A stretch of DNA of 19,943 bases from contig JBBRCX010000084.1 in the NCBI GenBank assembly GCA_038204465.1, positions 1-19,943 of the forward strand, in the 5' to 3' direction. Both the position numbers and the translations under genes were made by a program. This DNA comes from JBBRCX01 sp038204465 (GTDB lineage Bacteria > Planctomycetota > Phycisphaerae > Tepidisphaerales > Tepidisphaeraceae). This document shows, piece after piece, positions 5,763 to 13,332 of this stretch; positions within the stretch are counted from its first letter, which is position 1; each line of letters opens with the position of its first letter. Below the pieces are notes generated by a model. That model worked only from the letters and a program-made list of their open reading frames with translations. It ran no database searches and was not told the origin of the DNA.

Positions 5763-5789
5763 TTCAAAGTATACCACTACCCGGCGGTT
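5763..5789 (-). repeat. Right terminal inverted repeat (5763-5781) and right target duplication (5782-5789)
   Basis: The plus strand reads TTCAAAGTATACCACTACC and then CGGCGGTT. Similarity to the left end stops exactly after 19 bases. Confidence 0.88.
5768..5773 (-). promoter_or_regulatory. Candidate -10 box inside the right terminal repeat
   Basis: This is the mirror copy of the TATACT box, reading leftwards towards the VOC gene, whose ATG 5616 lies about 150 bp further on. No clear -35 was seen in the flanking DNA. Confidence 0.35.
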
Positions 5790-5832
5790 GGCCCTTAATG
5801 AGGCCGATGGCTTTGATTGGTCGAATATAGGA

Positions 5833-5892
5833 CCCCACCCGGGTGGGGCGCGGCGGCTCAACCAGCGGACGTGGGATTGGCGCAGGAATCGC
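5833..5892 (-). repeat. Dispersed repeat, copy B, with a 16-bp palindrome
   Basis: 5843-5892 matches copy A at 3875-3926. At the same end as copy A's hairpin sits a perfect palindrome, CCCCACCCGGGTGGGG (5833-5848). The palindrome differs in sequence from A's stem but takes the same position, which suggests that structure is kept while sequence varies. The repeat lies 43 bp outside the right target duplication of the mobile element. No gene is apparent between 5790 and 6008. Confidence 0.65.
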
Positions 5893-6008
5893 AATGGCGC
5901 TTCTTGGGTTGAGTCGAAAGGACAGGATCTTGCCGGGTCTTCGGCGGTGGGCGGCTGGTTGAGGGTTGGGTTGAGCCGGCGGGTGGCAGGCAAGCCGCTG
6001 GGAGGTTA

Positions 6009-6118
6009 ATGGTGGTGCGATGGGGTTCGGATGGAATCTCGATGGTAGTCATGTGGCGCCGTGATGGACGCCTTATGGCGCGGCGGTGGGGTTGCGATGG
6101 AGCGCGCATGGGTTTTTG
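6009..6118 (+). repeat. Array 1 of an 11-nt periodic repeat, 10 units
   Basis: RTGG begins at 6009, 6020, 6031, 6042, 6053, 6064, 6075, 6086, 6097 and 6108, exactly 11 nt apart without slippage. Eight units start ATGG and two GTGG. The next seven bases vary, with a preference for G at unit positions 6 and 11 (consensus RTGGNGNNNNG). Degenerate in-phase NNGG units may extend the array leftwards to 5976. Because 11 is not a multiple of 3, any translation gives a spurious 11-residue repeat, so I do not read it as coding. It lies 3' of the SDR gene. The rest of the gap (6119-6275) shows nothing. Confidence 0.85.
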
Positions 6119-6275
6119 TGCTCAGAATGCGTGTTGGTGTCGGAGAATCGGCAGTGGCTGGATGGAGGACGCGCGATTTCCATGCCGCGGGTGTTGGGCA
6201 GCCTGGTGGGACACATGGTTCGACGCGCGCCGAGCGGTGGCTGACGGGGGAGCGGCAGGTCTGGAATGCAGCGAG

Positions 6276-7049
6276 TCATCTCAGAAAGCGGCCGCCGTTG
6301 ATGTCGATCAAGGCGCCGTTGGTGAACGCGGACGCGTCGCTTGCGAGGTAGAGGACTGCCATGGCGACTTCGTCGGGGGTGCCGTTGCGGCCGAGCGGGG
6401 TCTGCTTGCGGTACTCCGCCATGCGCTCGGGCGTGCTGGCTACTTCGTGGTGACGGGTCTCGATTACGCCGGGCATGACGGAGTTGGTTCGGACTTGCGG
6501 CGCTAGCTCGCGCGCCAGCGTGCGCGTGAAGACCTCGAGGCCGCCTTTTGCGGCCGCGTAGGCGCCGGCGCCGTTGGCGCCGCCGGTTTGCGTTGAGAGC
6601 GACAGGATGTTGACGATGCTCCCGCGGTTGCTCGCGCGCAAAGCCGGGATGGCGCGGCGTGTCACCAGAAATGCGCTCGTCAGGTTGGCATCAAGCGTGC
6701 GCTTCCACAGGTCCAGCGAGCAGTCTTCGATCTTCGAGCGGTCCAGCAGCGCGCCCGCGTTGTTCACCAGGATGTCGAGACCGCCTGCTTTCGCGATCAG
6801 AGCATCGACCGCGGCGTTTGCTTGATCCTCGCGCGTGAGGTCCGCCTGCAGGATCATCCCGGAACCGTTGTCGCGCTCGATTTCCGCCAGCGCCGACGCC
6901 GCGCCGTCGCGGCTGCTGTGATAGTGAATGCCGACGAACGCCCCCGCGCCCGCCAGTGCCACCGCGATCGATCGTCCAAGTCCCACGCCGGCCCCGCTTA
7001 CGAAGGCGATGCGGCCCGTTAGATCGAAGGATTTCTCGGGAGTCGACAT
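6276..7049 (-). CDS. Short-chain dehydrogenase/reductase (SDR), FabG-like
   Basis: This NAD(P)-dependent oxidoreductase of 257 residues has the normal length of a classical SDR. The cofactor-binding turn is SGAGVGLG at 18-25, a variant of TGxxxGIG. NNAG lies at 96-99. The catalytic Ser is S150 or S152, with Tyr164 and Lys168 in YAAAK. The C-terminus has PLGRNGTPDEVAMAVLYLAS and DINGGRFLR, typical of FabG-like enzymes. The product could be a 3-oxoacyl reductase or a sugar or alcohol dehydrogenase; fatty-acid genes are not adjacent, so the substrate is unknown. It is divergent from the hydrolase at 7126 across a 76-bp gap, and its 3' side holds 11-nt array 1. Confidence 0.92.
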   Translation of the reverse strand: MSTPEKSFDLTGRIAFVSGAGVGLGRSIAVALAGAGAFVGIHYHSSRDGAASALAEIERDNGSGMILQADLTREDQANAAVDALIAKAGGLDILVNNAGALLDRSKIEDCSLDLWKRTLDANLTSAFLVTRRAIPALRASNRGSIVNILSLSTQTGGANGAGAYAAAKGGLEVFTRTLARELAPQVRTNSVMPGVIETRHHEVASTPERMAEYRKQTPLGRNGTPDEVAMAVLYLASDASAFTNGALIDINGGRFLR

Positions 7050-7125
7050 GCTCGTCAGGAGCTTAATCGAGGCAGGCGGCTTCGGACAGAAGTACAGCGG
7101 CAGCGCGCAGGTTTAAGATGCCTTC
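7050..7125. promoter_or_regulatory. Divergent intergenic region between SDR and hydrolase genes
   Basis: These 76 bp must carry the start signals for both genes. I see no convincing -35/-10 pair and no strong Shine-Dalgarno for the SDR. AAAAGGAG follows the hydrolase ATG rather than preceding it. Confidence 0.35.
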
Positions 7126-7914
7126 ATGCCACAAAAGGAGTTTCACGTCCAAACCGAGGCCGGGCCGCTCCCTTGTCTGTTGGTCGAACCCGATCAGGGG
7201 AACCTCGCCGCGGACCCGGCGCTGCTGCTTTGCTTTTCGTCAATCCGTAGCCAGTCCATCAACGAGGAGCCCTACAACGCCGCCGCGAAACTGTTCGTCG
7301 AAGCCGGGCATCGCGCGCTCAGCTTCGATCTGCCGAACCACGGCGATCGCGCCGGTTCTCGCGTCGCTACGGGTCTGAACGGAATGCGCGAAGCGCTCCT
7401 TGCAGGCGACGATCCGTTCGCTCGGTTTGTTTCTGACGGCAAAGCGGTTGTGGGCCACGCCTGCGCGTCCGGCCTGGCGCGCAATGGGAATGTTTACGCC
7501 TACGGCGTCTCACGCGGCGGGTACTGCGCGATCCGTTTGGCGGCGGCGGAATCTCGCATCGCAGCTGTCGCCGCAATCGCCCCAATCTGCGACTGGCGCG
7601 CCCTCACGGAGTTCGCGGCGGTAAGCGACCGGCCCGAAGTCGCATCGCTCGCGCTCGATCGCTTCGCCGATGGTTTTGCAGGCCGCGCCTTGTACGTGGT
7701 GATCGGTAATCACGACCAGCGCGTGGGGACGCGACACTGCACCCGCTTCATGCACCGCGTCTTCGAATCCGAATCTTCATCTGATCTGCGGGAGTCGCGG
7801 CATTGTTTCAAGGTCGTCACCGAAGCTGAGGCACACGCGGTCGACCCCCGCTACTACCGCGAAGGCGGCGAATATCTCCTCGCTTCGCATCAACCACCCC
7901 GCGCGGGACTCTAG
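7126..7914 (+). CDS. Alpha/beta-hydrolase family protein
   Basis: The 262-residue protein has an alpha/beta-hydrolase layout: an early strand ALLLCFSSI, then RALSFDLPNHGDR, as in esterases and peptidases of the fold. The nucleophile elbow is YGVSRGG, with Ser129. A probable acid is Asp197 in VVIGNHDQRVG, and His237 in EAEAHAVDPRYY is the best candidate base. There is no signal peptide, so it is probably cytoplasmic. The substrate is unknown; dienelactone-hydrolase-like and acyl-peptidase-like enzymes share this pattern. It is transcribed away from the SDR gene, and the two might act in the same small-molecule pathway, but nothing shows that directly. Confidence 0.82.
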   Translation: MPQKEFHVQTEAGPLPCLLVEPDQGNLAADPALLLCFSSIRSQSINEEPYNAAAKLFVEAGHRALSFDLPNHGDRAGSRVATGLNGMREALLAGDDPFARFVSDGKAVVGHACASGLARNGNVYAYGVSRGGYCAIRLAAAESRIAAVAAIAPICDWRALTEFAAVSDRPEVASLALDRFADGFAGRALYVVIGNHDQRVGTRHCTRFMHRVFESESSSDLRESRHCFKVVTEAEAHAVDPRYYREGGEYLLASHQPPRAGL

Positions 7915-8270
7915 CGCTTCGTCGCCTGCCAATCCCCGCGCGCCCGGGGATGAACCGTCACGCTCCTCTCGCGTACCAACGGCGGCGCCCAGCGCCCCGG
8001 TTACGACCGATATTCCTCCCGATCGCGATGTTGTCGCGCGTGATACTCGAGAACGCTGTTCCTGCACCAGTCCCATAAACTGCGGCCGCAAGCCTCCGCA
8101 GGAGTGTTTCCATCGTTACGGGCGATATACTCATGGGGGTCCGAGAACTCTGTTTCTGACCTCATCCAGCGCCGATGGCTAAAAGGGGGAACGGCCGCTT
8201 CGTGGCCACCTCAGTCGCCTCGACCGCTGCCGGTTTCTGATCTCGTCTGCCGAGGCTGCGCCCTCAAAAC
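7915..8270. other. Intergenic region with a GC-rich hairpin
   Basis: TCCCCG (7933-7938) and CGGGGA (7945-7950) form a 6-bp stem 18 bp after the hydrolase stop. Without a T-tract it is only a weak terminator candidate. TATACT (8126-8131) could be a -10 box for the AsmA-like gene, but no good -35 is seen. No coding sequence is convincing here. Confidence 0.4.
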
Positions 8271-11200
8271 ATGTCCAGGTCCATCGCCACCGCCGACCAC
8301 TTGTTTGACCGCCCCTGGCGGGCCGGCAGACCCTTCAAGCCGGCGACCGGCCGGGCCCGCCGCTGGAGCATGATCCTGCTGCTCCTGCTCCTCTGCGCGG
8401 TGATCGGCGGGTATGGCTATCTCACCGACTCGCAGCGCGTCCGGCGCATGGCGGAAACCTACCTCTCCAACCTTGTCGGGGGCCGCGTCGAAGTAGGGCG
8501 GGCAACGCTCTCGGTCTTCGAGGGTCTGCGTCTCGACGATGTGAAAGTCCATGTCGACGACGATTTCTCCGCTCCCGATTCGGTCCTGTTCTCCGCCCAG
8601 ACCTTCGTCATCAAATACGATCCGCGCAGCATGGTCGGGGGCAGGCTGGAAGCCTCGCAGATCGTGGCTCAAAAGCCGCAGGTCCTGCTCGCCCAGAACC
8701 GCCAGACCGGATTATGGAATTACAACCGCCTCGGCAGGGGGCGAGCGCGCAGCCTGCGCCCCAGCTTCCGCCCCAGAGGCAAGCCGCTGGCCCTGCCCGA
8801 GGTCCTGCTGCGCAATGCGCGCGTGGAAATCAGCGAGGTCCGCGACACGCGGCTCATCCCCCTTGGCTTCATGGATATCGAAGGCCGGCTTTCCCCCGGG
8901 GAGGAAGATCGCTACGCATTTGCGTTGCAGAGCCGCGGCTCCGACCTCGGCCCCAGCGTGAGCGGCTCGGTTTCGCTCGGCACCGGACAGGTCACCGCGC
9001 AACTGCATAACTTCGTCTTCGGTCGGGACATTCGCTCGATGCTCCCCGCCGACGTGCGCGACTGGTGGGAGCGCCACGGTCTGTCCGGGGCGCTGGAGAT
9101 CCCCACGCTCCTGTATACCCCCTCGCGCGGCAGCAGGCCTGCCGGCTTCAAGGTCGTGACCGCTCTCAACGGCGTGACGCTCTCTGTCCCGCCCGAGGAA
9201 TGGATTGGAGCCCGCGACGTGCGGCGACAGGAACAGGTGCGCGAAGCGCTCTTCGCCGTCAGTGGCCTGTACCGCACCGCCGGATTTGACGTGCAGCCGG
9301 GCAGAGAAACCCAGGATGGATCGCGGGAAGCGGCTGCACCGGAGGCTTCGGAAGCTCCCCGCGAAACCATCGATTGCCTGCTGGCGATGCTGCGGCCGCC
9401 CGCCATCCGCCTGCGCAACGTCGCCGGCAGCTTCGTCTTCACCCAGGACGGCATTGATGTGAGAGACGTCAGCGGCCGCGTCGAGAATAACGGCCTGAGC
9501 ATCAGTGGGCGAATCGCAGGCTATCGCCCGGACGCGCCAGTCGAGCTTCACATCGCGTCGCTCGCTTCGGAAAACATCATCATCCCACCTTCGCCGCGAT
9601 ACGTCAGCTCGATGCCTGGCGCCGTGCGCGAGATCTATGAGCAGTTCCGCCCGGAAGGAAAGGGGCAACTCTGGGTCCAGGTGAGCCGGGCCGACAGCGG
9701 CGCTAGACCCGAGGTGCGCGGCGAAGTCACGGTGGTCGACGGAAAATTCGTCTTTGGCCGCTTCCCCTACCCCTTGCGCGAAGTAACCGGCCGCATCGGC
9801 TTCGGGCCGGATGGTTCCGGGAAAGACCGCGTCGTCATTCACGTGCGCGGCCGCGGGCCGGAGAATGGCCCCAATCGTGATGCGACCATCGCGATCGACA
9901 GCTTCGACGGCCACATCGCGCCGCTGGGCCCGGAGTGCGGCATCAACGTGTTGGTAACGGGAAGAAACGTATCGTGCGATTCGGTTTTGCGCCAGGCCTT
10001 CGCGCCCGACGTGCAGCAGGCGCTGAAGGTCTTCGACGCGCCGGGGCATGGCGAGTTTCCGAAGTTCCGCGGCGACTTTGACTGCCGCGTCGTTCGTCCG
10101 ATCGGAAAGCTCAGTCACTGGAGCTTCGACACCGACGTTCATCTCGCCGACGGCAGCGGCTCGCTGGTGGCTTTTCCCTACCCGCTGCGGAACGTGACGG
10201 GAGACCTGAAGATCCGCAGCGGCTACGCGGACGTTTCGAACTTGACGATGAAGCAGGGTGACGCCTCCGTGATCGTGAATGGTCGCGTCGCGTTCCACCC
10301 TGAGCCGCCGGCCTCCGCGCAACCCGGCCTCGTATCGCACCCGCCTGAGTTTCGGACAATTCTCGACGTGACCGTCCGCGGTATGGCGCTGGATGACACC
10401 CTCATCGCATCGCTGCCGCCGGACCGCAGGGAGTTGCTGCAGAAGCTGGGCATCCAGGGGAAACTTGACGTGGACGGCAAGCTGTTCAGCCCGGACAAGC
10501 CGGATCGCGCTGCGACACCGCCCACAACCCCTTCAGAGACAGCGCCGCTCGATTATGCCTTCGACATGACATTGCGCGAGGGCACGCTTCAGCCGGGCGG
10601 GGGTGAATTCAAGGCGGATGCCGTGTCCGGGAATTTTCATCTGACGCGCGAGGAACTTCAGATCAAGAAGGTTGAAGCAAAGCGCGACAAAGCGGTCTTG
10701 GCCGCGAGCGGCGCGCTCGGCTGGTCAGGGACGCCGCGGCTTAAACTCGAGGCGACCGCCAAAGATCTAACGCTCGACGCGCCGCTCTACTCCGTACTGC
10801 CGCCGTCCGCCCGCTCTTCCTGGGATGAGCTTCGGCCGCAGGGGTCGATTGACGCGGCGCTGAGTTATGACGGAGCAGTTGGACGGCATGCGGAGAGCAC
10901 CGAGCCTTCCCCCTCTTCCGCATCGACGCGCGAGAGCGGAAAAGGGCTGCAACTCGTTCTGAAGCCCAGGCAGTTAGCCGTAACGCCGAAGACCGTCCCC
11001 TATAAGCTGGAGGAGGTTACCGGCACCGTGACCGTGAACTCCCAGAAGGTCACCCTCGATGAAATCACTGCGCATCACGGCGAGGCGAAGATTGCCGTTT
11101 CCGGCAGCGGCGTCCCTGGCGCCCGGCCCGTCTGGGACCTGAAGCTTTCCGGCAAGGAAGTCGCGGTGGACGACGATTTCCGCCGGGCGCTCCCGACCAC

Positions 11201-12242
11201 CCTCTGTGGCCTTGTCGAAGCCCTGAAACTGCAGGGCAAGGTCGGCTTCGACATCTCCAGGCTTCACTACCGTTCTGGCGAATCGGCAGCGGCCCCGGCC
11301 CCGGCGTCGCAGCCTGCCGCCAAAGCTCCTGCGACAACCCGCAGCAACGATTCCGATCCCGAAATTGACCTGACCGCGACGCTCGCGCTGAGCGGCGCCC
11401 AACTGGACGTCGGCGTCCCGCTGTCGGAGGTGATCGGTCAACTCGACCTCGACGCGTCGGTGCGAAATGGCCACCTCGACAAGCTCAAAGGCACGATCGC
11501 CTCTGACTCGATGACGCTCGCGGGACGCTCGCTGCGCCACTTCAAGGCCGCGCTGCTCAAGCCAGTCGACAAAAGCGAGCTGCGCGTCGCGAAGATGCAG
11601 GCGGAGCTGGCCGGCGGGGAAATGGCCGGCGATGTCAGCATCTCCTATCCCGAGAATGCGCCCTCGCGATACAACGTCGGCCTCGTCGTCCGCAATGCAG
11701 ACGTGACGGAGCTGGCCAAGGAGACAGACAAGAACGTCGAGGCCCGCCTCACCGCAAGCCTGTCGCTGGAAGGAAGCTGGGGCGATCCGACCGCCCGCCG
11801 CGGCCGGGGCGACGTGGTCGTGGACGGCAAAGGGATGTATCGCGTGCCCCTGGTCCTCGGGCTCCTGCAGGTGACCAACCTTGCGCTGCCGGTCTCGGGC
11901 CCGTTCAACGAAGCCACCGCCGCCTACAGCCTCGAAGGCCAGCGCGTCAACTTCGAGAAGATCGAGCTCAAGAGCGACACCATGCTAATGACCGGCGGCG
12001 GTCACCTCGACTTTGAAAACAAGCAGGTGCGCCTCAGCTTCGTCACCGACAATCCCGGCGGCCTCAAGCTCCCGTTCCTCAACGACCTCTGGCAAGGCGC
12101 CCGCAACGAAATGCTCCGTATCCACGTGCGCGGAACCATCCAGGAGCCCAAGGTCGCCGCCAGCAGCATGGGCACGTTCACCACGACAGTGGACGAAGTC
12201 TTCAAAGGCGATGCGCCGGAGAAGAAGCGCAAAGCGAAGTAG
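8271..12242 (+). CDS. Large AsmA/DUF748-like (YhdP/TamB-related) envelope protein
   Basis: The 1323-residue product has a basic N-terminus (GRARRW) and one membrane segment at about residues 34-51 (ILLLLLLCAVIGGYGYL). A very long beta-rich periplasmic region follows. Just after the anchor is SNLVGGRVEVGRATLSVFEG with LRLDDVKVH, the AsmA/DUF748-type opening. Recurring blocks of the form 'v.G.v.f..pypl..vtG.l' (for example GRFPYPLREVTGRI and VAFPYPLRNVTGDL), and a C-terminal part with TAAYSLEGQRVNF and MTGGGHLDFENKQ, fit the AsmA-like C-terminal region. These proteins form long grooves thought to carry phospholipid between inner and outer membranes. That supports a two-membrane cell. Low-complexity Ala/Pro linkers occur near residues 1010 and 870. 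There is no strong Shine-Dalgarno; Met34 is a poorer start because it would drop the basic flank. Confidence 0.82.
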   Translation: MSRSIATADHLFDRPWRAGRPFKPATGRARRWSMILLLLLLCAVIGGYGYLTDSQRVRRMAETYLSNLVGGRVEVGRATLSVFEGLRLDDVKVHVDDDFSAPDSVLFSAQTFVIKYDPRSMVGGRLEASQIVAQKPQVLLAQNRQTGLWNYNRLGRGRARSLRPSFRPRGKPLALPEVLLRNARVEISEVRDTRLIPLGFMDIEGRLSPGEEDRYAFALQSRGSDLGPSVSGSVSLGTGQVTAQLHNFVFGRDIRSMLPADVRDWWERHGLSGALEIPTLLYTPSRGSRPAGFKVVTALNGVTLSVPPEEWIGARDVRRQEQVREALFAVSGLYRTAGFDVQPGRETQDGSREAAAPEASEAPRETIDCLLAMLRPPAIRLRNVAGSFVFTQDGIDVRDVSGRVENNGLSISGRIAGYRPDAPVELHIASLASENIIIPPSPRYVSSMPGAVREIYEQFRPEGKGQLWVQVSRADSGARPEVRGEVTVVDGKFVFGRFPYPLREVTGRIGFGPDGSGKDRVVIHVRGRGPENGPNRDATIAIDSFDGHIAPLGPECGINVLVTGRNVSCDSVLRQAFAPDVQQALKVFDAPGHGEFPKFRGDFDCRVVRPIGKLSHWSFDTDVHLADGSGSLVAFPYPLRNVTGDLKIRSGYADVSNLTMKQGDASVIVNGRVAFHPEPPASAQPGLVSHPPEFRTILDVTVRGMALDDTLIASLPPDRRELLQKLGIQGKLDVDGKLFSPDKPDRAATPPTTPSETAPLDYAFDMTLREGTLQPGGGEFKADAVSGNFHLTREELQIKKVEAKRDKAVLAASGALGWSGTPRLKLEATAKDLTLDAPLYSVLPPSARSSWDELRPQGSIDAALSYDGAVGRHAESTEPSPSSASTRESGKGLQLVLKPRQLAVTPKTVPYKLEEVTGTVTVNSQKVTLDEITAHHGEAKIAVSGSGVPGARPVWDLKLSGKEVAVDDDFRRALPTTLCGLVEALKLQGKVGFDISRLHYRSGESAAAPAPASQPAAKAPATTRSNDSDPEIDLTATLALSGAQLDVGVPLSEVIGQLDLDASVRNGHLDKLKGTIASDSMTLAGRSLRHFKAALLKPVDKSELRVAKMQAELAGGEMAGDVSISYPENAPSRYNVGLVVRNADVTELAKETDKNVEARLTASLSLEGSWGDPTARRGRGDVVVDGKGMYRVPLVLGLLQVTNLALPVSGPFNEATAAYSLEGQRVNFEKIELKSDTMLMTGGGHLDFENKQVRLSFVTDNPGGLKLPFLNDLWQGARNEMLRIHVRGTIQEPKVAASSMGTFTTTVDEVFKGDAPEKKRKAK

Positions 12243-12344
12243 CAATGGAACGCTGCTGCTCCTCTCAGCGCTGATCCTCTCATCGCCCGCGCATCGAGTT
12301 TCAGCCCTTCATCGCCTCGCACGCCCCGCGTTATCCTGCTCGAC

Positions 12345-13265
12345 ATGAAATACCGCAGGCTCGGCCGGACCGGCTTGAAGGTCTCCGTCATTGGGATGGG
12401 CACCTGGCAGTTCGGCGGGGAATGGGGCAAGCAATTCTCGCAGGACGAAGTGGATCGCATGTTCGCCCGCGCTCGCGAATTGGGGATCAACCTGATCGAC
12501 ACCGCCGAGTGCTACGGGGACCACACATCCGAAGCGTTCATCGGCAACACGATCCGGCGCGACCGGCAGAAATGGGTGGTCGCTACCAAGTTCGGCCACA
12601 AGTTTCACGGCTACATGCAGCGCACCGAGCCGCGCTCGCCGCAAGATGTGCTGCAGCAGTTGGAGGACTCGCTCCGTGCCCTGCAGACCGACTACGTCGA
12701 CCTGTACCAGTTTCATTCGTGGGGCGACAAGGATTTCTACAACACCGGCGTCTGGGACGTGCTCGCCGCCCAGAAGCGCGCCGGGCGGATTCGTCACATC
12801 GGCAACTCCATCAGCAGCAGCAGCGCAAACCTCGGCCAGGCGGAGGCATGCGAGCGCGCCGGCGTCGAAGCGATCCAACTCGTCTACAACCGGCTCGACC
12901 GCACGCCCGAGCAGCGCGTGCTGGCACTTTGCCGGGAAAAGGACCTCGGGGTGTTGGCGCGCGTGCCGCTGGCGAGCGGCTATCTCACAGGAAAATACAA
13001 GCCCGGCGCCACCTTCCCCGAAGACGACGTCCGCCACCACCAGGAGCAGCAGAAGATCGACGAGCGGCTCAAGGAGGTGCAGCGCATTGCTCGTGAGGAG
13101 GTGCCGCCCGGGCAGGACATGGCGCAATGGGCGCTGGCGTGGTGCCTGAGACATGAAGCCGTCAGCGCCGTCATTCCCGGCTGCAAGAGCGTCAGGCAAG
13201 TCGAGGACAACGCGAAGGCCACCGATCTCGTTCCTGAGGAACACCCGCAGGCTTGGCGCGACTGA
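12345..13265 (+). CDS. Aldo/keto reductase
   Basis: This NADPH-dependent carbonyl reductase has 306 residues in a TIM-barrel fold. The catalytic tetrad is visible: Asp52 and Tyr57 in IDTAECYG, Lys82 in VVATKFG, and His124 in LYQFHSW. The opening MKYRRLGRTGLKVSVIGMGT is typical of the family, as are RIRHIGNS and the C-terminal SAVIPGCKSVRQVEDN, which binds the NADP phosphate. It probably belongs to the bacterial general-stress-protein-like or YajO-like branch; the substrate is unknown. It sits 102 bp after the AsmA-like gene and 67 bp before a glycosyltransferase on the same strand, so co-transcription is possible. No strong ribosome site precedes the ATG. Confidence 0.92.
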   Translation: MKYRRLGRTGLKVSVIGMGTWQFGGEWGKQFSQDEVDRMFARARELGINLIDTAECYGDHTSEAFIGNTIRRDRQKWVVATKFGHKFHGYMQRTEPRSPQDVLQQLEDSLRALQTDYVDLYQFHSWGDKDFYNTGVWDVLAAQKRAGRIRHIGNSISSSSANLGQAEACERAGVEAIQLVYNRLDRTPEQRVLALCREKDLGVLARVPLASGYLTGKYKPGATFPEDDVRHHQEQQKIDERLKEVQRIAREEVPPGQDMAQWALAWCLRHEAVSAVIPGCKSVRQVEDNAKATDLVPEEHPQAWRD

Positions 13266-13332
13266 GGCAAGTCTTCTCCAGCCCTGCGCGCCCGTTATCG
13301 CTGCCTCGCTTCAAGCGGATAAACTAGTCCCG

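Larger units (their letters stand above)
4601..5781. mobile_element. IS1-like element with intact ends, partial transposase and VOC cargo
   Basis: The 1181-bp unit is bounded by a perfect 19-bp inverted repeat, GGTAGTGGTATACTTTGAA at 4601-4619 and its reverse complement at 5763-5781. Identical 8-bp sequences CGGCGGTT flank it directly (4593-4600 and 5782-5789). An 8-bp duplication and ends starting GGT..TG fit the IS1 family. Inside are a small ORF (4656-4859), a possible antisense gene remnant (4823-4970), the last 80 codons of an IS1-type transposase (4971-5213) and a minus-strand VOC gene (5218-5616). The transposase cannot be functional, so movement would have needed a full-length relative in trans. 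Intact ends and duplication suggest this cargo-bearing form itself inserted here. Confidence 0.85.

Noticed and set aside
6009..6118. CRISPR array
   Set aside because: Units of 11 nt with only a 4-base constant core are far too short and variable; no cas genes are present.
6009..6506. Plus-strand ORF beginning in 11-nt array 1
   Set aside because: The first part is the array read as codons and the second is antisense to the SDR gene; there is no ribosome site.
8712..10340. Long minus-strand ORF (542 codons) opposite the AsmA-like gene
   Set aside because: It is a high-GC antisense shadow; the plus strand has a clear membrane anchor and AsmA-type repeats over the same stretch.
12309..13244. 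Minus-strand ORF of 311 codons opposite the aldo/keto reductase
   Set aside because: The plus strand carries the full catalytic tetrad; this is an antisense shadow.
13153..13332. Upstream extension of the glycosyltransferase to ATG 13153
   Set aside because: It would overlap the aldo/keto reductase by over 100 bp and the added residues are not conserved-looking; GTG 13333 gives the standard N-terminus.
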